64,000 bases of DNA. Origin: Aspidiotus rigidus (lineage: Eukaryota; Arthropoda; Insecta; Hemiptera; Diaspididae). The stretch lies in NCBI GenBank assembly GCA_035079385.1, contig JAVHKY010000013.1, positions 16,986,001-17,050,000 on the forward strand, in the 5' to 3' direction. The notes under the pieces were generated by a model, which was not told the origin of the DNA, did not search any database, and worked only from the letters and a program-made list of their open reading frames with translations. The position numbers and the translations under genes are program-made. This document shows, in pieces, positions 47,629 to 59,669 of this stretch; the stretch's first letter is position 1, and each line of letters begins with the position of its first letter.

Positions 47629-50600
47629 ATGGATGATGTCTTCTCGATACTCAAGCAGGAGGAAATCAACCATACGATCGAAGGCTTTAGAACTGAGTTT
47701 TTGCAACATAAAGTCAATATTTCAGCCAAAAGTTTACTACCACAGGATCCTTTTGACCGAAGTACTTTACAAGCTCAACCGTCATGTTCAGTCGAATCGG
47801 CGACTAGGCGATCTTCATCCGAGTCACAATCGTCTACCTCAGAAACGACACAATTGTTTGCATTCGTATGTGTGAAGAAGAATAACAAACAAGGGAAAGA
47901 TTTTCTGAAATACTCTAAAGAAAAGGAACTTACCCTTAAAGAGAAGATAAGAAATTTAAGCCGATGCTTGGCGGCTATAGAGGATGCTGAAATGAAAGTT
48001 GAGGCCTACAAGTACCGTGCAGAGCTTTTGTGGAAGATAGACGCGGAAGACCTCGCTTTGTTGGACGTTAATCGTGCTCTCGCGCTTAAGCCAGATGAAC
48101 CTGGTGGAATTCGTTTCTCGAGTTCTCTGGAAAAACAACTACGAAAGATAAGAAATAAGGCCAAGAAACATTTGAAGAACAGGAAGGACTACAGAAGAAT
48201 GGCGATAGTACGTAAAAATCTTTTTCGTTTCTCTTGCTTAATATTAATTTTATTGTCGATTTATAGTTGGCTCATACAATACCAATGAAGAGATACAATT
48301 GTCCAGATTTTTTTTTCTTTTTTCTCTTTCTGTAGTTTTACCTAGTAGTTGAGCCTCTGAAGAGTAAACTATTTCAAAAGGGTATTTCGATTAGAAAAAA
48401 ATTCTGTCTTCCTTCTTTCAACAGGGAACCTGTCATATATTTGTTTTTTTTTTCTCCTCTATACGGCGTCTTTTGGACCTTGACCTGATCAAGGACTTGG
48501 AAAATTTTTTCCTCAAGGGGTTGACTTTTTCTTGTTCCGTCAATCTGGAGACCCAATCTGTACTTTATGGGAGGGGAAATCGGAGTATCTGGTAGAATAG
48601 TTTCAGTCATCGACCTGCTTACATCAGGGTAGTAAATTTGTCAAAATAAATTCCTCACATTCTTTGTTTAGCTCCGTTAAGGGAGGTGATTTAAAAAATT
48701 TCACCAATTGGTGCAAACTTTTAAAAAAGGCAAACTTTAGACGTCTCATGAAACAGGCTCCTTCCTGAAAATTGTTGTGGAGTTTAAATTTTGTGCAGTT
48801 GTGGCCAAGAACTGGTCTCTAATGAATACACCAAAGACCCCTACTTCTCTTGATATTTTTATGAAATTACAGTCTATTTTTTTGCCATGATTTTGGGCTG
48901 TGGGGAAAGGCGCAAGTTTTGGTTAGGTAACGGAAATATTATTTTAATGACATCGATCGATATATTAACGCATTTTAAAGGAATATTGCTTTGATGAGAG
49001 AATTAAGAAGAAAATTCTGAAATTTTCACGTAAAATCCGTGAACCTGGTGACCTTCAAAAAGATGAGGTGGTCTATGAAAATTTTCCACATACAGTGTGG
49101 ACAACGTTCCATCAACAACAACGGCCTCTTTCATCTAATGTTGAAATTTCTTACGATGAAACAAATGGATGGCATTGGCGCGCCAAAAACGACATTTCTG
49201 CAGGTTTTACTATTTTTCTTAATCAATTCATCACTCATGAAATTCGATAAGGGGTTCAATGCAATCACTTTTCATTTACAGGTGATACGCTGTCAATCGA
49301 GGAATATTTCGCGCTAAAATTGTCCGCGGAAAATATGCGTTTTTATTGCTCTTATTGTACAATCTGGTCTCTAGCTTTGATTCCATGTGACAGTTGCCAA
49401 ACGGTAAGATGAGAAAATGTTTTTTGGCCGTAAGAGGTGGGTCTTCAGCGTTTGTTGTGACACTACAGAATCATTCTATCAATTTTCAGGAGATGTACTG
49501 CAGCTATCGTTGTCGCGATGCAGCCTGGATTGCATACCATAGGACTGAATGCAAATTACTCAAGGAACTTCCTAATTTGATGGAGAGAGAACTTACGTTA
49601 CTCGCTTTACGAATATTTCTAACTGGCACGCAACAAGGTTTGCTCTTACTTCAGATAGCTGATGAGGACTTGGGATCGGATAGGAATGTTTACGATGGCA
49701 TGTACAAGAGAGGAGAACGACCGGAATCGGAGTTTCGGAACGATTATCGTACAGTTCTCACTTTGATGTGGAGACAAAGTAGAGGCGAGGGGATACCTTT
49801 TTCAGAATTGTTGCCTTCTAAATTACTGATTGATATAATTGAAGTTTTCGTGACGCTTCGAAGAACTGGTTTCTTCTCGCATAAGGACCCTTATTGGGTC
49901 AGTATTCACATTATTACATGTATGTCGTCTATTTTTTTAAATGACTGTTTTTAAGCACTATCTCGTTTTCGTACGATAGCTGAGACCCCAGTTCTCCAAA
50001 GAAGAGATGTTGGCTATAGTACTCCTCGTACATAATGCAGCACTTTTATCATACAACCACTCCACCATAAGTGCAAACTTCCTCGATGACCCAAATAAAT
50101 CAATACCACAAACCAAGAGTCTCGGACTGGGTTTACATACTCTTCATTCACTATTGAATCACTCGTACAACCACTCCACCATAAGTGCAAACTTCCTCGA
50201 TGACCCAAATAAATCAATACCACAAACCAAGAGTCTCGGACTGGGTTTACATACTCTTCATTCACTATTGAATCACTCGTGCAATCCTCAAGCCGCATTA
50301 GTGCGTGATAGAAGAAAAGAACTCGTGTACGCAGTAAGAAATATTTCAAAGGGAGAACAGGTGAGTCTACAAGAGTTTATAACTTAGAAAGTCGGTATCA
50401 TAATTTGCGTTTAAGGATACGGAGGTATATATTGTTCAGCTAGCAACTCGGATGTAAATTATGAAGTAATTATGTCGTTCGTTTTGAATCATGTTACCTA
50501 TTAAATTCATACATTTTCAGAATTTTACTGTTTCTGACCCATCTTAACTAATCGAGAAAAAACTGTCTTCAATTATTTTCACGCAGATTTACATATCATA

Positions 50601-51133
50601 CGTCGGAGATTATGGTAAAAGATCCTACCAAGATCGTTGGATCGATCTGAAAAAGAGATACAACATGACTCAGTGCCCTTGCGAGACTTGCGAAGGGGAT
50701 ATAGAAAGTTGGAGTCCGTGGAAAATACAAATACAACAGAAGGAGTCGAATCCAATACCTATGAATCGTTTCCAAAGATATATGTGAGTATACTACTCTT
50801 TTAACTTTATTTTGGCTTAGCCAATACGAGTATTCATCTTTTCCTAAACTTTATTGTTAATTACGTACATCCAGTAAAGGCCTCAATTTAAAAGAAACCG
50901 AGAAGAACATTGCGAAATTTCACGAACGGTTCCAAGACTTGGCGAAAAATCCGACCGAAGATTCTTTAAAAGAACTGTTGTCGTTTCAACAATCGAATCA
51001 TCGTCAGGTTTTGAAGAATTCATCACAGACAGCGTGGTTTTGCGAATATTTAATTAAAAAATTCATGTCGATTTTACGAGGTAATTTTCAAACCCCAGAC
51101 AGACTGATGAAAGAGCCACCGTTGCAAATGTAG
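47629..51133 (+). CDS. SET and MYND domain protein, SMYD4-like
   Basis: Seven exons close in frame to 722 residues: 47,629-48,207; 48,981-49,203; 49,282-49,403; 49,490-49,897; 49,980-50,360; 50,587-50,783; 50,875-51,133. Residues about 85-190 are helical and TPR-like (DALLDVNRALALKP-type text), as in SMYD4. SET begins near WHWRAKNDISAG. It is interrupted by a complete MYND zinc finger: Cys290, Cys293, Cys303, Cys306, Cys312, Cys316, His325, Cys329. SET resumes with NHSCNP (542-547) and GEQIYISYVGDYG, and ends in a post-SET CPCETC (601-606). SMYD proteins methylate lysines or act as MYND adaptors in nucleus or cytosol; SMYD4 relatives are linked to muscle and heart development. Exon 2 could instead start at 48,999; 48,981 has the better acceptor. 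An exact in-frame repeat lies in exon 5 (see separate entry), so the true protein may be 684 residues. Confidence 0.88.
50053..50280 (+). repeat. Exact 114-bp in-frame tandem duplication in SMYD4-like exon 5
   Basis: Positions 50,053-50,166 and 50,167-50,280 are identical, 38 codons each. Each copy runs from NHSTISANFLDD to LHSLLNHS. Only the second leads into the conserved NHSCNP of the SET domain; the first ends NHSY. Zero differences mean either a very recent duplication or an assembly error. Confidence 0.95.
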
Positions 51134-52620
51134 CATCATTCTGGTCAATGAATTTCTATATAGACATTTCCGACAGTTGTATCATTTTTGGCTATGCAGC
51201 ATCCGTTACATTGCGTTGTACATTCATCTTTCTACTAAAATTTCTCAAGTACAAATTTAAGAAATAATCTGGATATTATTGTGGACAAATAGTTGGAAGA
51301 ATTAGTTGGGTTTTCTTTCTTGTCTTTATTCGATTTTATCAAACTCGAAAATCGATAAGGACGAGAGGCGTAGTCTCATCATTTCACCGCAGAGTACTTT
51401 TTGCCTCGTCGATCTGGCCTCCTTGCTATTTCTTGTAGGAATACTTACATTGGAATTCCGCCGAATTACTTTGGAGAAGAACCTCAATATTTCCATTACA
51501 TAGTCATTAGGTATCTATGAGATGAAAAATATTTGTTCTTCGTTCAAAATTCATTTCTCACCCTCTAGCCTCAATTCAGAGAGCTTCTAATCATAAAACC
51601 GCAATGAAAACGATAGTTATAGGACAAGTCCGAAAATTTTTCTAATATTTGATCACACTACTCTTGACACTTTCTTAATCGTTATTTTTCGTGTGAATTT
51701 TCTTATATTTTGTAGCTTCAAATTCTTTACTTCTACGTCACATTAGAATAAACTAGCTTTTTGCGCATACATTTTGTTAAATTTTAATTAATTGTAAATA
51801 TTTTTGTGGATTAATTTGGGTCAATGATTCAGAATTACCTATGTGTACGTAATTTTATGGTGTATGTTAGTACTTGAGGATTTATTTTATTGATGCTTAC
51901 CTACTCGTTTGTGAATTTTAGATTTAAAGTTTGTTGTTTTATGTGAGTTAAATAATCGGTATAATTATTTCACAGGATAAACAATGGTTGATCATCGATT
52001 CCTTCTCTTTTATTCATATTTTAAATTATTTAAAGTTTTACCGCAAGTGATTACAAATTTACACATTACCTATTACTGATTTTGCTTCGAGGAATTTTCG
52101 AAAAATTTGAACAATAAAGAAGCCCCGAGTACATATACCTAAAACAGTCCTCCTCACTTCCTGCCGATAGTATTCCGTTTGCAAGACTGACCTAAAAGGC
52201 GGCAACTTGAAATTTTTCCAAGGGATGCTCGAACAAAATAATGAACAAAAAAAAAAGTCTTTCTTTCTGTTGCAATTAATACATCTGTATTAGAAAAGAT
52301 GGATTTTTTTCGGGAATTTTTCAATGGATGCTAGAGCTAGTTGCTGCTCATGGTCAAATTTAGCTTCGTTTGTGTCAGGAGCGCACATAGACTCGTCTCT
52401 CTCCTCCAACATCGAAAACTAAAACTCTGTAACATTTGTAGATCTTTGTTCGACAATATATGTTATTAAGCGTCAAATGCTGAAACTTTTTCAACCCTGA
52501 AATTATCATCTTATTTGTGCTCTCGATACAATTTATGGATCTCCCTTTAGCTCTGACTCAATAACCGAGATTCCTTATGATATCAGACCATCAAATCCTG
52601 GCTCAACTTCTGCAATAATT
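51134..52620. other. 3' flank of the SMYD4-like gene
   Basis: Candidate poly(A) hexamers AATAAA occur near 51,748 and 52,124. No other gene is recognised. Confidence 0.45.
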
Positions 52621-52639
52621 ATAAAACCTTTAAATTCAA

Positions 52640-53345
52640 ATCAATTTTTTCATTATTTTTCCTTCGAGGTAAGGCCCAGTAGCCATCCTCTTTCCATTTT
52701 TTTTTTTTTTTTTCTTCATATTCATATTAAATGATTTTACTCTTGATAAACTTTAAAGAGCGTTCAAATCATACTCCCTTGATACATAAATATTCAAACT
52801 TGGTTCCAGTCTTTTTTTTTCTTTCTCTGTATTTTTTACATTTACATGATTGTGTACGAATATATACAAATAATATATATAATATTTTTTCTATTCCTTT
52901 TTTTTGTATTTTTTCTTCTTTGTATTTTTTCAATAATTTTTTTTTTTGGTTGGATGTAATAAAAAAAAATATATAGATTAATTTATTTGTTTATTACATC
53001 CAACCAAAAATAATTATTAAAAAAAAAAGAAAAATCAAAAAAATCAAAACAAAACAAAGAACAAAAAATACAAAAGAAAAGGAATAGAAAAAAATATATT
53101 ATACAAAATGTAAATGTGTAAAAAAAAAAAAATAAAAAAATAAACGAAAACAATAATACTCCGACATAGCAATCCATTGTGAGGACTGGAGCCGAGTTTG
53201 AATTCATGTACCAAGGGAGTATGATTTAAGCGCTCTTTAAAGATTATTAAGAGTAAAATTATATATATTTTTAAAAAAAAGGTTGCAAAGAGGATGGCTA
53301 CTGGGCCTTACCTCGAAGGAAAAATGGAAAAATTGATCGGAAGGA
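52640..53345. repeat. Large palindrome: two LINE 3' ends tail to tail
   Basis: The left arm (about 52,640-52,975) and right arm (about 52,990-53,345) are inverted copies. GAGGTAAGGCCCAGTAGCC on the left pairs with GGCTACTGGGCCTTACCTC on the right, and the centre is GGTTGGATGTAATAAA facing TTTATTACATCCAACC. GGATGTAATAAA-type ends are typical of LINE 3' tails. Confidence 0.8.
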
Positions 53346-53560
53346 GGTAGGTCTGAAATAAATTTGAAAATGTGTGAGAAAATCGACGGGTTTTCGGATG
53401 ATAGGAGGTCGTCGGCTCTGAGAGGGGTAGAGAATTGTAGATTGATGGCTTCTGAGTACAATATTTGTCTAATGTTGGATATTTCTGAACATTCGAAGAG
53501 ATAGTGATTGATGTCATCTTTAGAATTATTGTCTGGATGAAGGGGATTTAGAGTGAGGGT
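53240..53560 (-). mobile_element. LINE ORF2 C-terminal fragment
   Basis: The minus strand reads LHPDNNSKDDINHYLFECSE and then NIRQILYSEAIN, ending with LLSSENPSIFSHIFKFI. This is the C-x-x-C…H…C tail and following helix of jockey/I-type ORF2. It continues from the right arm of the palindrome, so the right half is a longer LINE copy than the left. Confidence 0.75.
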
Positions 53561-53831
53561 TTAAAACGTGCTCTCTTTCATTCTCACCCGAGATATTTTC
53601 AAGCCTAATCTACGAACTGCTGGAACCAAAGTACGAAAAAAAAAACCTTTCTCTTTTAAAATATTTTCAAGGTCGGTCGGTCTGCTGGAAAACAAACGAC
53701 TCATAGCGGATTTTGGTAGCGTCAGTTCGCTAAATAAATTAAGAGCTTCAATTACATGCTAAATTTTAATAAAAGAAAGATAATTTTAATAATTTCGTAA
53801 GACTTTGAAACTATGGTTTCTGTTCTTATTA

Positions 53832-56800
53832 TTAATTGTCGTTAGTGAAAGTTCCTTTGAATTTGTTCTTCCATCTTGTGTACCACGGTAATTCTTTAAT
53901 CGGATTACAAAAGATTCTGCAAGCATTCCCGAAGTTTGTGTCTGTAACATACAAAAATTGATTTTTATTACACGAGTAGTTTTTAGATAGTATTTCTGTC
54001 TAGAGGATGGAAAGAAAACGTTCAGGTAATTAGAGCGTTGCATAATGGCTTCTATGTATTTATGAAAAATTCATGTTCAAGATTTTTCAACCAGTAATTT
54101 CGGAGAAAGGTCACATACTCGTACTTCAGTTTCCGGTAACCTTGAAAATATACTACGTGAATCGGCATATTTTCTAGATTGTCCCTATTGGCACTCAGGT
54201 AAAAGAAATTTGGTCTTTCAATTGAGCAAAAATTTCAAGTTCGTTTCTCGTATAATTCTTTCCTGACCTTACACATCATTTCGACATCATATTGATGCCA
54301 AGTAACGAGTACCGGTACCTACCTAGCATTAAGCTAGTAAAATGTAACTTACCAGAATTACGTTGCTGAGCCATGAAGGACATAGGGTCTGTATTTTGAA
54401 CGACGACATATTTCAAAGCAGAGAAATTGCCGGTAGTTTGATTTTCTGATAGATCTCTCCACAATAGGGCCGGGACTGAATCGTTTTTCCGGCCGATGAC
54501 GAAAGTATCGGCGCTCATATTAACGGTAAGTTCAAAGTTTCCGAACGTTGCATCCATTTTGAGCTTTGTGTGGTTATTCTTCATAATATACAAACGGGGA
54601 TTGTCTCCAGTTTGGTTGACCGTTACTAGCAGCTGTGAGAAAAAATGTAAGCTATAGGATTAATACATATGAAAGAGAAAAGAGTTAACAAATGATACCA
54701 GTGTCTCAAAGTTCAGCTAGTGATGGTCGCCGACCAACCTTCGTCCTATAAGCGTTTTCTGAAAACGTTTTACTCCCCCTTCCCTCTCTTAATAATTGTC
54801 AAAGTTGCGTCCATACAAGGTACCGAAGCGTAAGCCCTTTTCTTCAGCTGATTTCAAAATTTGTGTAGGTAGAAAGCGTGGAATACAAATTCTCTCTCTC
54901 CCTTTCCTACGTACACAAAATAAGAGAATGTGATTTCCGTTTCGTAGTAGCACAAGAAGACTTCGAAAATTTTACATCATAACCAGTACCTTGGAGAAAG
55001 TTGACACTACTTTCAAGGTAACAACGTCAAAAATTTCTCAAGTTTTACTGAAAACCCAACCTACAAACTTCTAGTTCGATGGCATTCTTCAATTTTTATT
55101 TTCTCCCTGAGGTGTGCACCTTATTTTCAATTCATACGAATCTCATTCAAAACGAAACATATTTATTTCAATAATATTTAATTTTAGTTCTTTAGCCGAA
55201 CTTTCAAACTTACCTCGTAAGTTGAGGCAAATGAATCACTAAGCATTTTCATGTACATAATTTTCTGGGGGGATGAGGACGAATTATTTCGATTTTCTTT
55301 CAATATGAGATCTGTAAAAATAAAAGTGCATTTCAGCGTTACAACTTTACAATTAAACGTTCGGAAAATTTGTTACGTACTCGGTTTATTTATCTTCAAG
55401 TCGCACGAAAAGTACGCATTCTTATGCGGACACGCGAGGTGCGTGTTCGATAGCCACAAGAAAAAATCTTTGTCGTGAGACGTAGTTGAATTGGCCGGCT
55501 TAATGGCAAGGTACGATATGTTGACTGGGTCCCTCGTGAAATCTACCTCTTCTGGATAGTTGAAAATTATCGATCGAATTTTATGCTGCACCACCGAGAT
55601 AGCCAATGCGCCTTCCGCGTCTATGCTCAACACGAAATGCTTCAAAAGATCCAAATCTTCCACGTCGAACGATTTGCTGATTTTTTCCACACCTCTTTCG
55701 TACAGGACGAAATGTACTGCATCGGTGTTCGAGTGTTTGGTACGATTGTGTCGGACAATAATCTGGAAAAAAGAAGATTTCGTAATGAAAAATGGGATCA
55801 TGAAGTCTAGCAATCCCTACTTAGGAGATAAGATTGAAAACCAGATCAACGAAAGAGTTGTGCACTGAAATATGTAACTCGAAATTCACATCTGGGTCAC
55901 TCTCCTCCCCATTATTGGGCTCTGAATTTGAGTATGGATGGTGTGTCCCAAATGGTGAGTAGTGTAAGAAGAAAATTTCCTTCCTAAAACACTCGAGTCC
56001 AGGGTGGGTGGTTTCTTCAGTTTTCCCGTCAATAGACTTACTAACTACTTTCCGATTTGCTCATAAAATAACAATGGATTATTGACTGCGGACTTATCCC
56101 AATCACTCAACTATTCGCGAGCCCACACTGCAATTGTTTTTTAGGACTTTGAATAATTACATATTTACGACTTCTCTGTCAACTCACCTGGAGGTTGGCT
56201 ATCATCCTTTCAATACTAAGACCCTATTAAAGATCACTTCCTACTTGCATCTTATTCTGTCCTTGGCAAACCGTTTTATAAAATACGGAAAAGAAGACTA
56301 TTGTGGTTCCTTGAATCCATCAATACAGCTTCTTCCGCAAAGACCGTGATACACTCTAAGCCTCCGAATTGAAAAATCCCTCCGCTCAAACTCAATTTTC
56401 TCCGACCTCCAGGAAACATTTCTCCGCGCCCGGCGCCAGTACATCTTCTCCAAATAATACGACATCGACCTTCGAGGTAATTTACCCAAACTTTTCTTTT
56501 CCTTCCTACAGGTCTCCAGCGGTCAGGATTCAGCAAGACCAATACTCTTCCGATCAACCTATTCAAAACGGTCCTCCAAGAAAAATATAAAGTGTTCCTC
56601 TCTTCCTAATCGCTATTATGATGACTCGACAAAAGGGGTCAGCTTCCCTCTCACTAGACACCTCTTTGAAAATGGCTTCAATGCGTCTCATTAATAACAT
56701 CGAACCCCCAACGGGCAGCAATACTGCCCAACTAGCCCTTGATAAAATCTTTGAATGACCATCTGACCATGGATTTTGATTTTTCAGACAAGGAAACAGT

Positions 56801-59669
56801 CGTGGTAGTATTACCACAAAGATATTCACGCCCTACGCCTCTGGCATGTTCCTTGGTCTCATCTTTGACTCTAAAACCTTCTGCACATCAGCGAAATGCC
56901 TGATCGCCTTGAAGGTTCTTGAAGTACTATCACACCTCCGTACTAGTTGTAACCGTGAACACTTCCTGCAACTCTACAATAGTTTAATTCGTTCCCAACT
57001 TGATTGTGCTTCTCCATTTTTTCCCCTATTCCAACAAAGCACCCCTAAAATCGCTGAACTCTGTTAAATCTTCCGGACTTCGACTATCCCTTGGCGCACT
57101 CCTCATCAACCCTTCTCTCAGCTTACGCGCTGAGGCAGGTGTTCCTCCTGTCCGTTACCGTGATCAATTTACTGGCCTCAACAGAGCAATACTCAAATCT
57201 TCCCATCTTTTCAATTGGTAGCTCACGTGATTCACCTCTTCTGTCTTTTCAATCCCATCTAGGCAGTTATCTCAAAATTGGACCCTTACTTTCTGGCATT
57301 CATCTCGACCTTACTTAAATTCCTAAAATAGCTAACTTTATGTAGAAACAAAATCAAAAAGATTAAAAAAAAAGACGGCTTGCTTAACGAAGTTGAACGA
57401 GGAATACAGGGAACCTGTTTTATGAGTCATATGGGATTTGGTATTGAGAATTTGAGGAAACCTAGACCAAGATAAAGCTAGTATAAAGAAGGCCTAGACC
57501 TACTATAAGCCTAGTATAATATAGTTCGAGAGTCTAAATTTTTCTTGAATCTCGAGTTATATAAGATGGGAGGGGGGACTTAGCAAAATTCTGACCTCCG
57601 AGCTATATATGATTGGAGGACGCATCGATTCTATAGGAGGGGACTTAAAAAAAATTAAATGCCATTGCAGGACTGCAATGGCAGCGGGGAACCCGCTGTT
57701 CCGAGTCCCCTAGAGCCTGAAGTTTTTCCAAGTCCTGAAAATCATGACGTGACAACTTGAACGCGCTGCAATTTCAAGGAAGCCGTCGTCTTTGCAAGTC
57801 CCCCTCCTATCATACATAGCTCAGAGCTAAGAATTTTTCTAAGTCCTGCTCCTATCATAATAGCTCGAGAGTCAAAATTTTTCCAAGTCCCCCTTCTATC
57901 ACATATAGCTCCTAGGTAGCAAAAGTCCCTTCCTATCATATACGGCTAGAGGGTCGAACCCCTTCTATCATATATAGCTCGGGAGTCGAAATTTTTCCAA
58001 GTTCCCCTCCTACCATATATAGCTCGGAGGTAGGAATTTTTCAAAGTCCCCTTCCTATCATATACGGCTAGAGGGTCGAAATTTTTCCAAGTTTTTTGCC
58101 GGACAGCGCACGGCGTACGGCAAACTCAACCCCCCCCCCCATAAAACAGGTTCCGGATCTCGAGCTATATATGAAAAATATTCTCGCATGGCTAGAGGGT
58201 CGAAATTTTTCCAAGTTTTTTGCCGGACGGCGCAAGGCGCATGGCTTACAGCAAACTTCTCAAAAAAGCCTCCATAAAACTGGTTCGCTGTTAAAAATTT
58301 ATCGGTGAGTTAGTCCATAATGGATAAAAACACAACCCATTTCTTTAAAATTTCCCTCCCATTTTCTCTGCTTTAGAAATGGGTCCTAGAACCGGATCTG
58401 CAGTCTCCAGTCAAGCTAATATATTTGTATTCCTCTGTATGAGAAACTCCGTTTCCATATTCAGCACCAATCTCCCGGTTTCATTCATCGACCTCCCTTT
58501 TCTCACCCACTTCTCTCCTCCCTTTTTCATACTGTCCTATTTTCTCTCACCCTTAATTGCTATGCAAGATCCCCAATCTACCAAGCCTATCGTCCAAAAA
58601 ATCCTCACTCTTGTACACTCGGTAAATTCTTCCTCATTCTCCATGTCTTACCTATGGATACTGGAACACATTAACCTTTAAGTGCATGAAACAATGGACT
58701 TTGTCGCGAAGCAGTCACTGCATTCACCTTCCATAACTGATCTCTCCTTCGCCCTCAAATCCTATAACTGCTTCTTCAACCTCTCCACTTGGTATGATTT
58801 CTAGTCCCCCGCTCCGATCCATTAAAAATTCTCCGATTTCAAGGTATACTTCACAACGCCCTTCCTGACGAGAAGTCATCCTAACCCGTATCACCTACTA
58901 TTTTCCTACTACCACCCTCTCCATACTTATACTGGAATGCTGACGATCTATTCGTTCAATACTTCTTCCTCTCAGAAACATCTAGACTCACCATTCTGTC
59001 TTTCACTATTGCATCACAAATTCCCTCAAACAATCATAAAAAAATCATCAGCACGATGAACTAAGCCTACAATCCAGCTGCTTCTACGACACCATCTAAT
59101 TCATATTATTTATCTTTACTACCCCAATCTGCCCACTCCAAGTTCATAACCCCAAGTGTAGTTTCAAGCTCACTAATCTAATGGAGGGGTGAGGATCAAA
59201 TATTTTAGACGCTTCTATCTAGCTTACTTCCTCCTACAGAATTCAAACTCATTTATTGATTAAACTTCAGACCACAACCTTCGTTCACCTTTAAAAGACC
59301 GTACCACTCCATTCATCAAACTATAATAGATTAAGTTTATTTTATTCGAACATATACAAGTTGTACTGAGGTCGTTTACTTACTCCGTATACGCTGTTTT
59401 CAAGAGTGGGGTTTTCATGCTTTTCGAGAAAAAGAATATCTAATTCTTTATTCACTTCAAATTGGAACGTTCCCGATTGCCGAAAGACGGCGAACCCATT
59501 CTCGAAGGACACGTCTACAGGGAATCAAAGAAACGCGTTCAACGAATGAGATGAAAAAAATTTAATTTCGCGAATGGTATTAGGAGAACTTACTTGTCAA
59601 ACTAGAAATCGTTGTCGCGAAACACAATAATCCGAGAATAAAATCAATTACGAAATAAAAGGAGTTCAT
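53832..59669 (-). CDS. Secreted protein with two FAMeT-like beta domains
   Basis: Six exons close in frame to 358 residues: 59,669-59,594; 59,514-59,384; 55,762-55,381; 55,311-55,214; 54,632-54,353; 53,941-53,832. All introns are GT-AG. Exon 1 encodes a signal peptide (MNSFYFVIDFILGLLCFATT). Two related segments follow. The first runs from GTFQFEV through IIVRHNRT to YLAIKPAN. The second runs from ASTYELLVTVNQT through FELTVNMSADTFVIGRKN and ALLWRDL to LKYVVVQNT. The second resembles the Methyltransf_FA (farnesoic acid O-methyltransferase-like) pattern of Y-E-x-x-I, then F-W-I, then I-x-V-G, then F-L-x-W-x-D, then Y-V-G. That domain is now thought to be a binding or structural fold and not an enzyme. 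Many N-x-S/T sequons fit secretion. The domain call comes from pattern memory and is moderate; the exon model itself is strong. Intron 2 (3.6 kb) is filled by transposons. Confidence 0.75.
56100..59160 (+). mobile_element. Degraded LINE in intron 2 of the secreted-protein gene
   Basis: In shifting plus-strand frames there is LALDKIFE-type thumb text, then MFLGLIFDSKTF, LKVLEVLSHLRT and LYNSLIRSQLDC (56,846-57,010), then SGLRLSLGALLINPSLSL and EAGVPPVRYRDQ (57,060-57,170). RNase H text follows beyond an insertion: IVQKILTLVHSVNSSSFSMS and YLWILEHINL (58,590-58,680). The family resembles the LINE at 22.2-25.8 kb. It is inactive, on the strand opposite to the host gene. Confidence 0.75.
57370..58310. 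mobile_element. Minisatellite-bearing element inside the intronic LINE
   Basis: It begins with a run like that at 22,920-22,965 (GACGGCTT, GTTGAACGAGGAA, then CAGGGAACCTGTTTTATG) and ends near 58,290 with CATAAAACTGGTTCGCTGTTA. The interior carries about ten units with CTATCATATATAGCTC and GGTCGAAATTTTTCCAAG. A Helentron-like 3' end also lies inside, minus-oriented (hairpin ATGCCATTGCA with TGCAATGGCA, then GCGGGGAACCCGC, 57,657-57,700). Confidence 0.6.

Noticed and set aside
48230..48288. Hydrophobic tail read through past 48,207 in the first SMYD4-like exon, suggesting a membrane anchor
   Set aside because: A donor at 48,207 (GTACGT) joins in phase to exon 2; the tail is intron read-through.
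56276..56829. Minus-strand open frames in the intron of the secreted-protein gene
   Set aside because: They are reverse-strand readings of the degraded plus-strand LINE.
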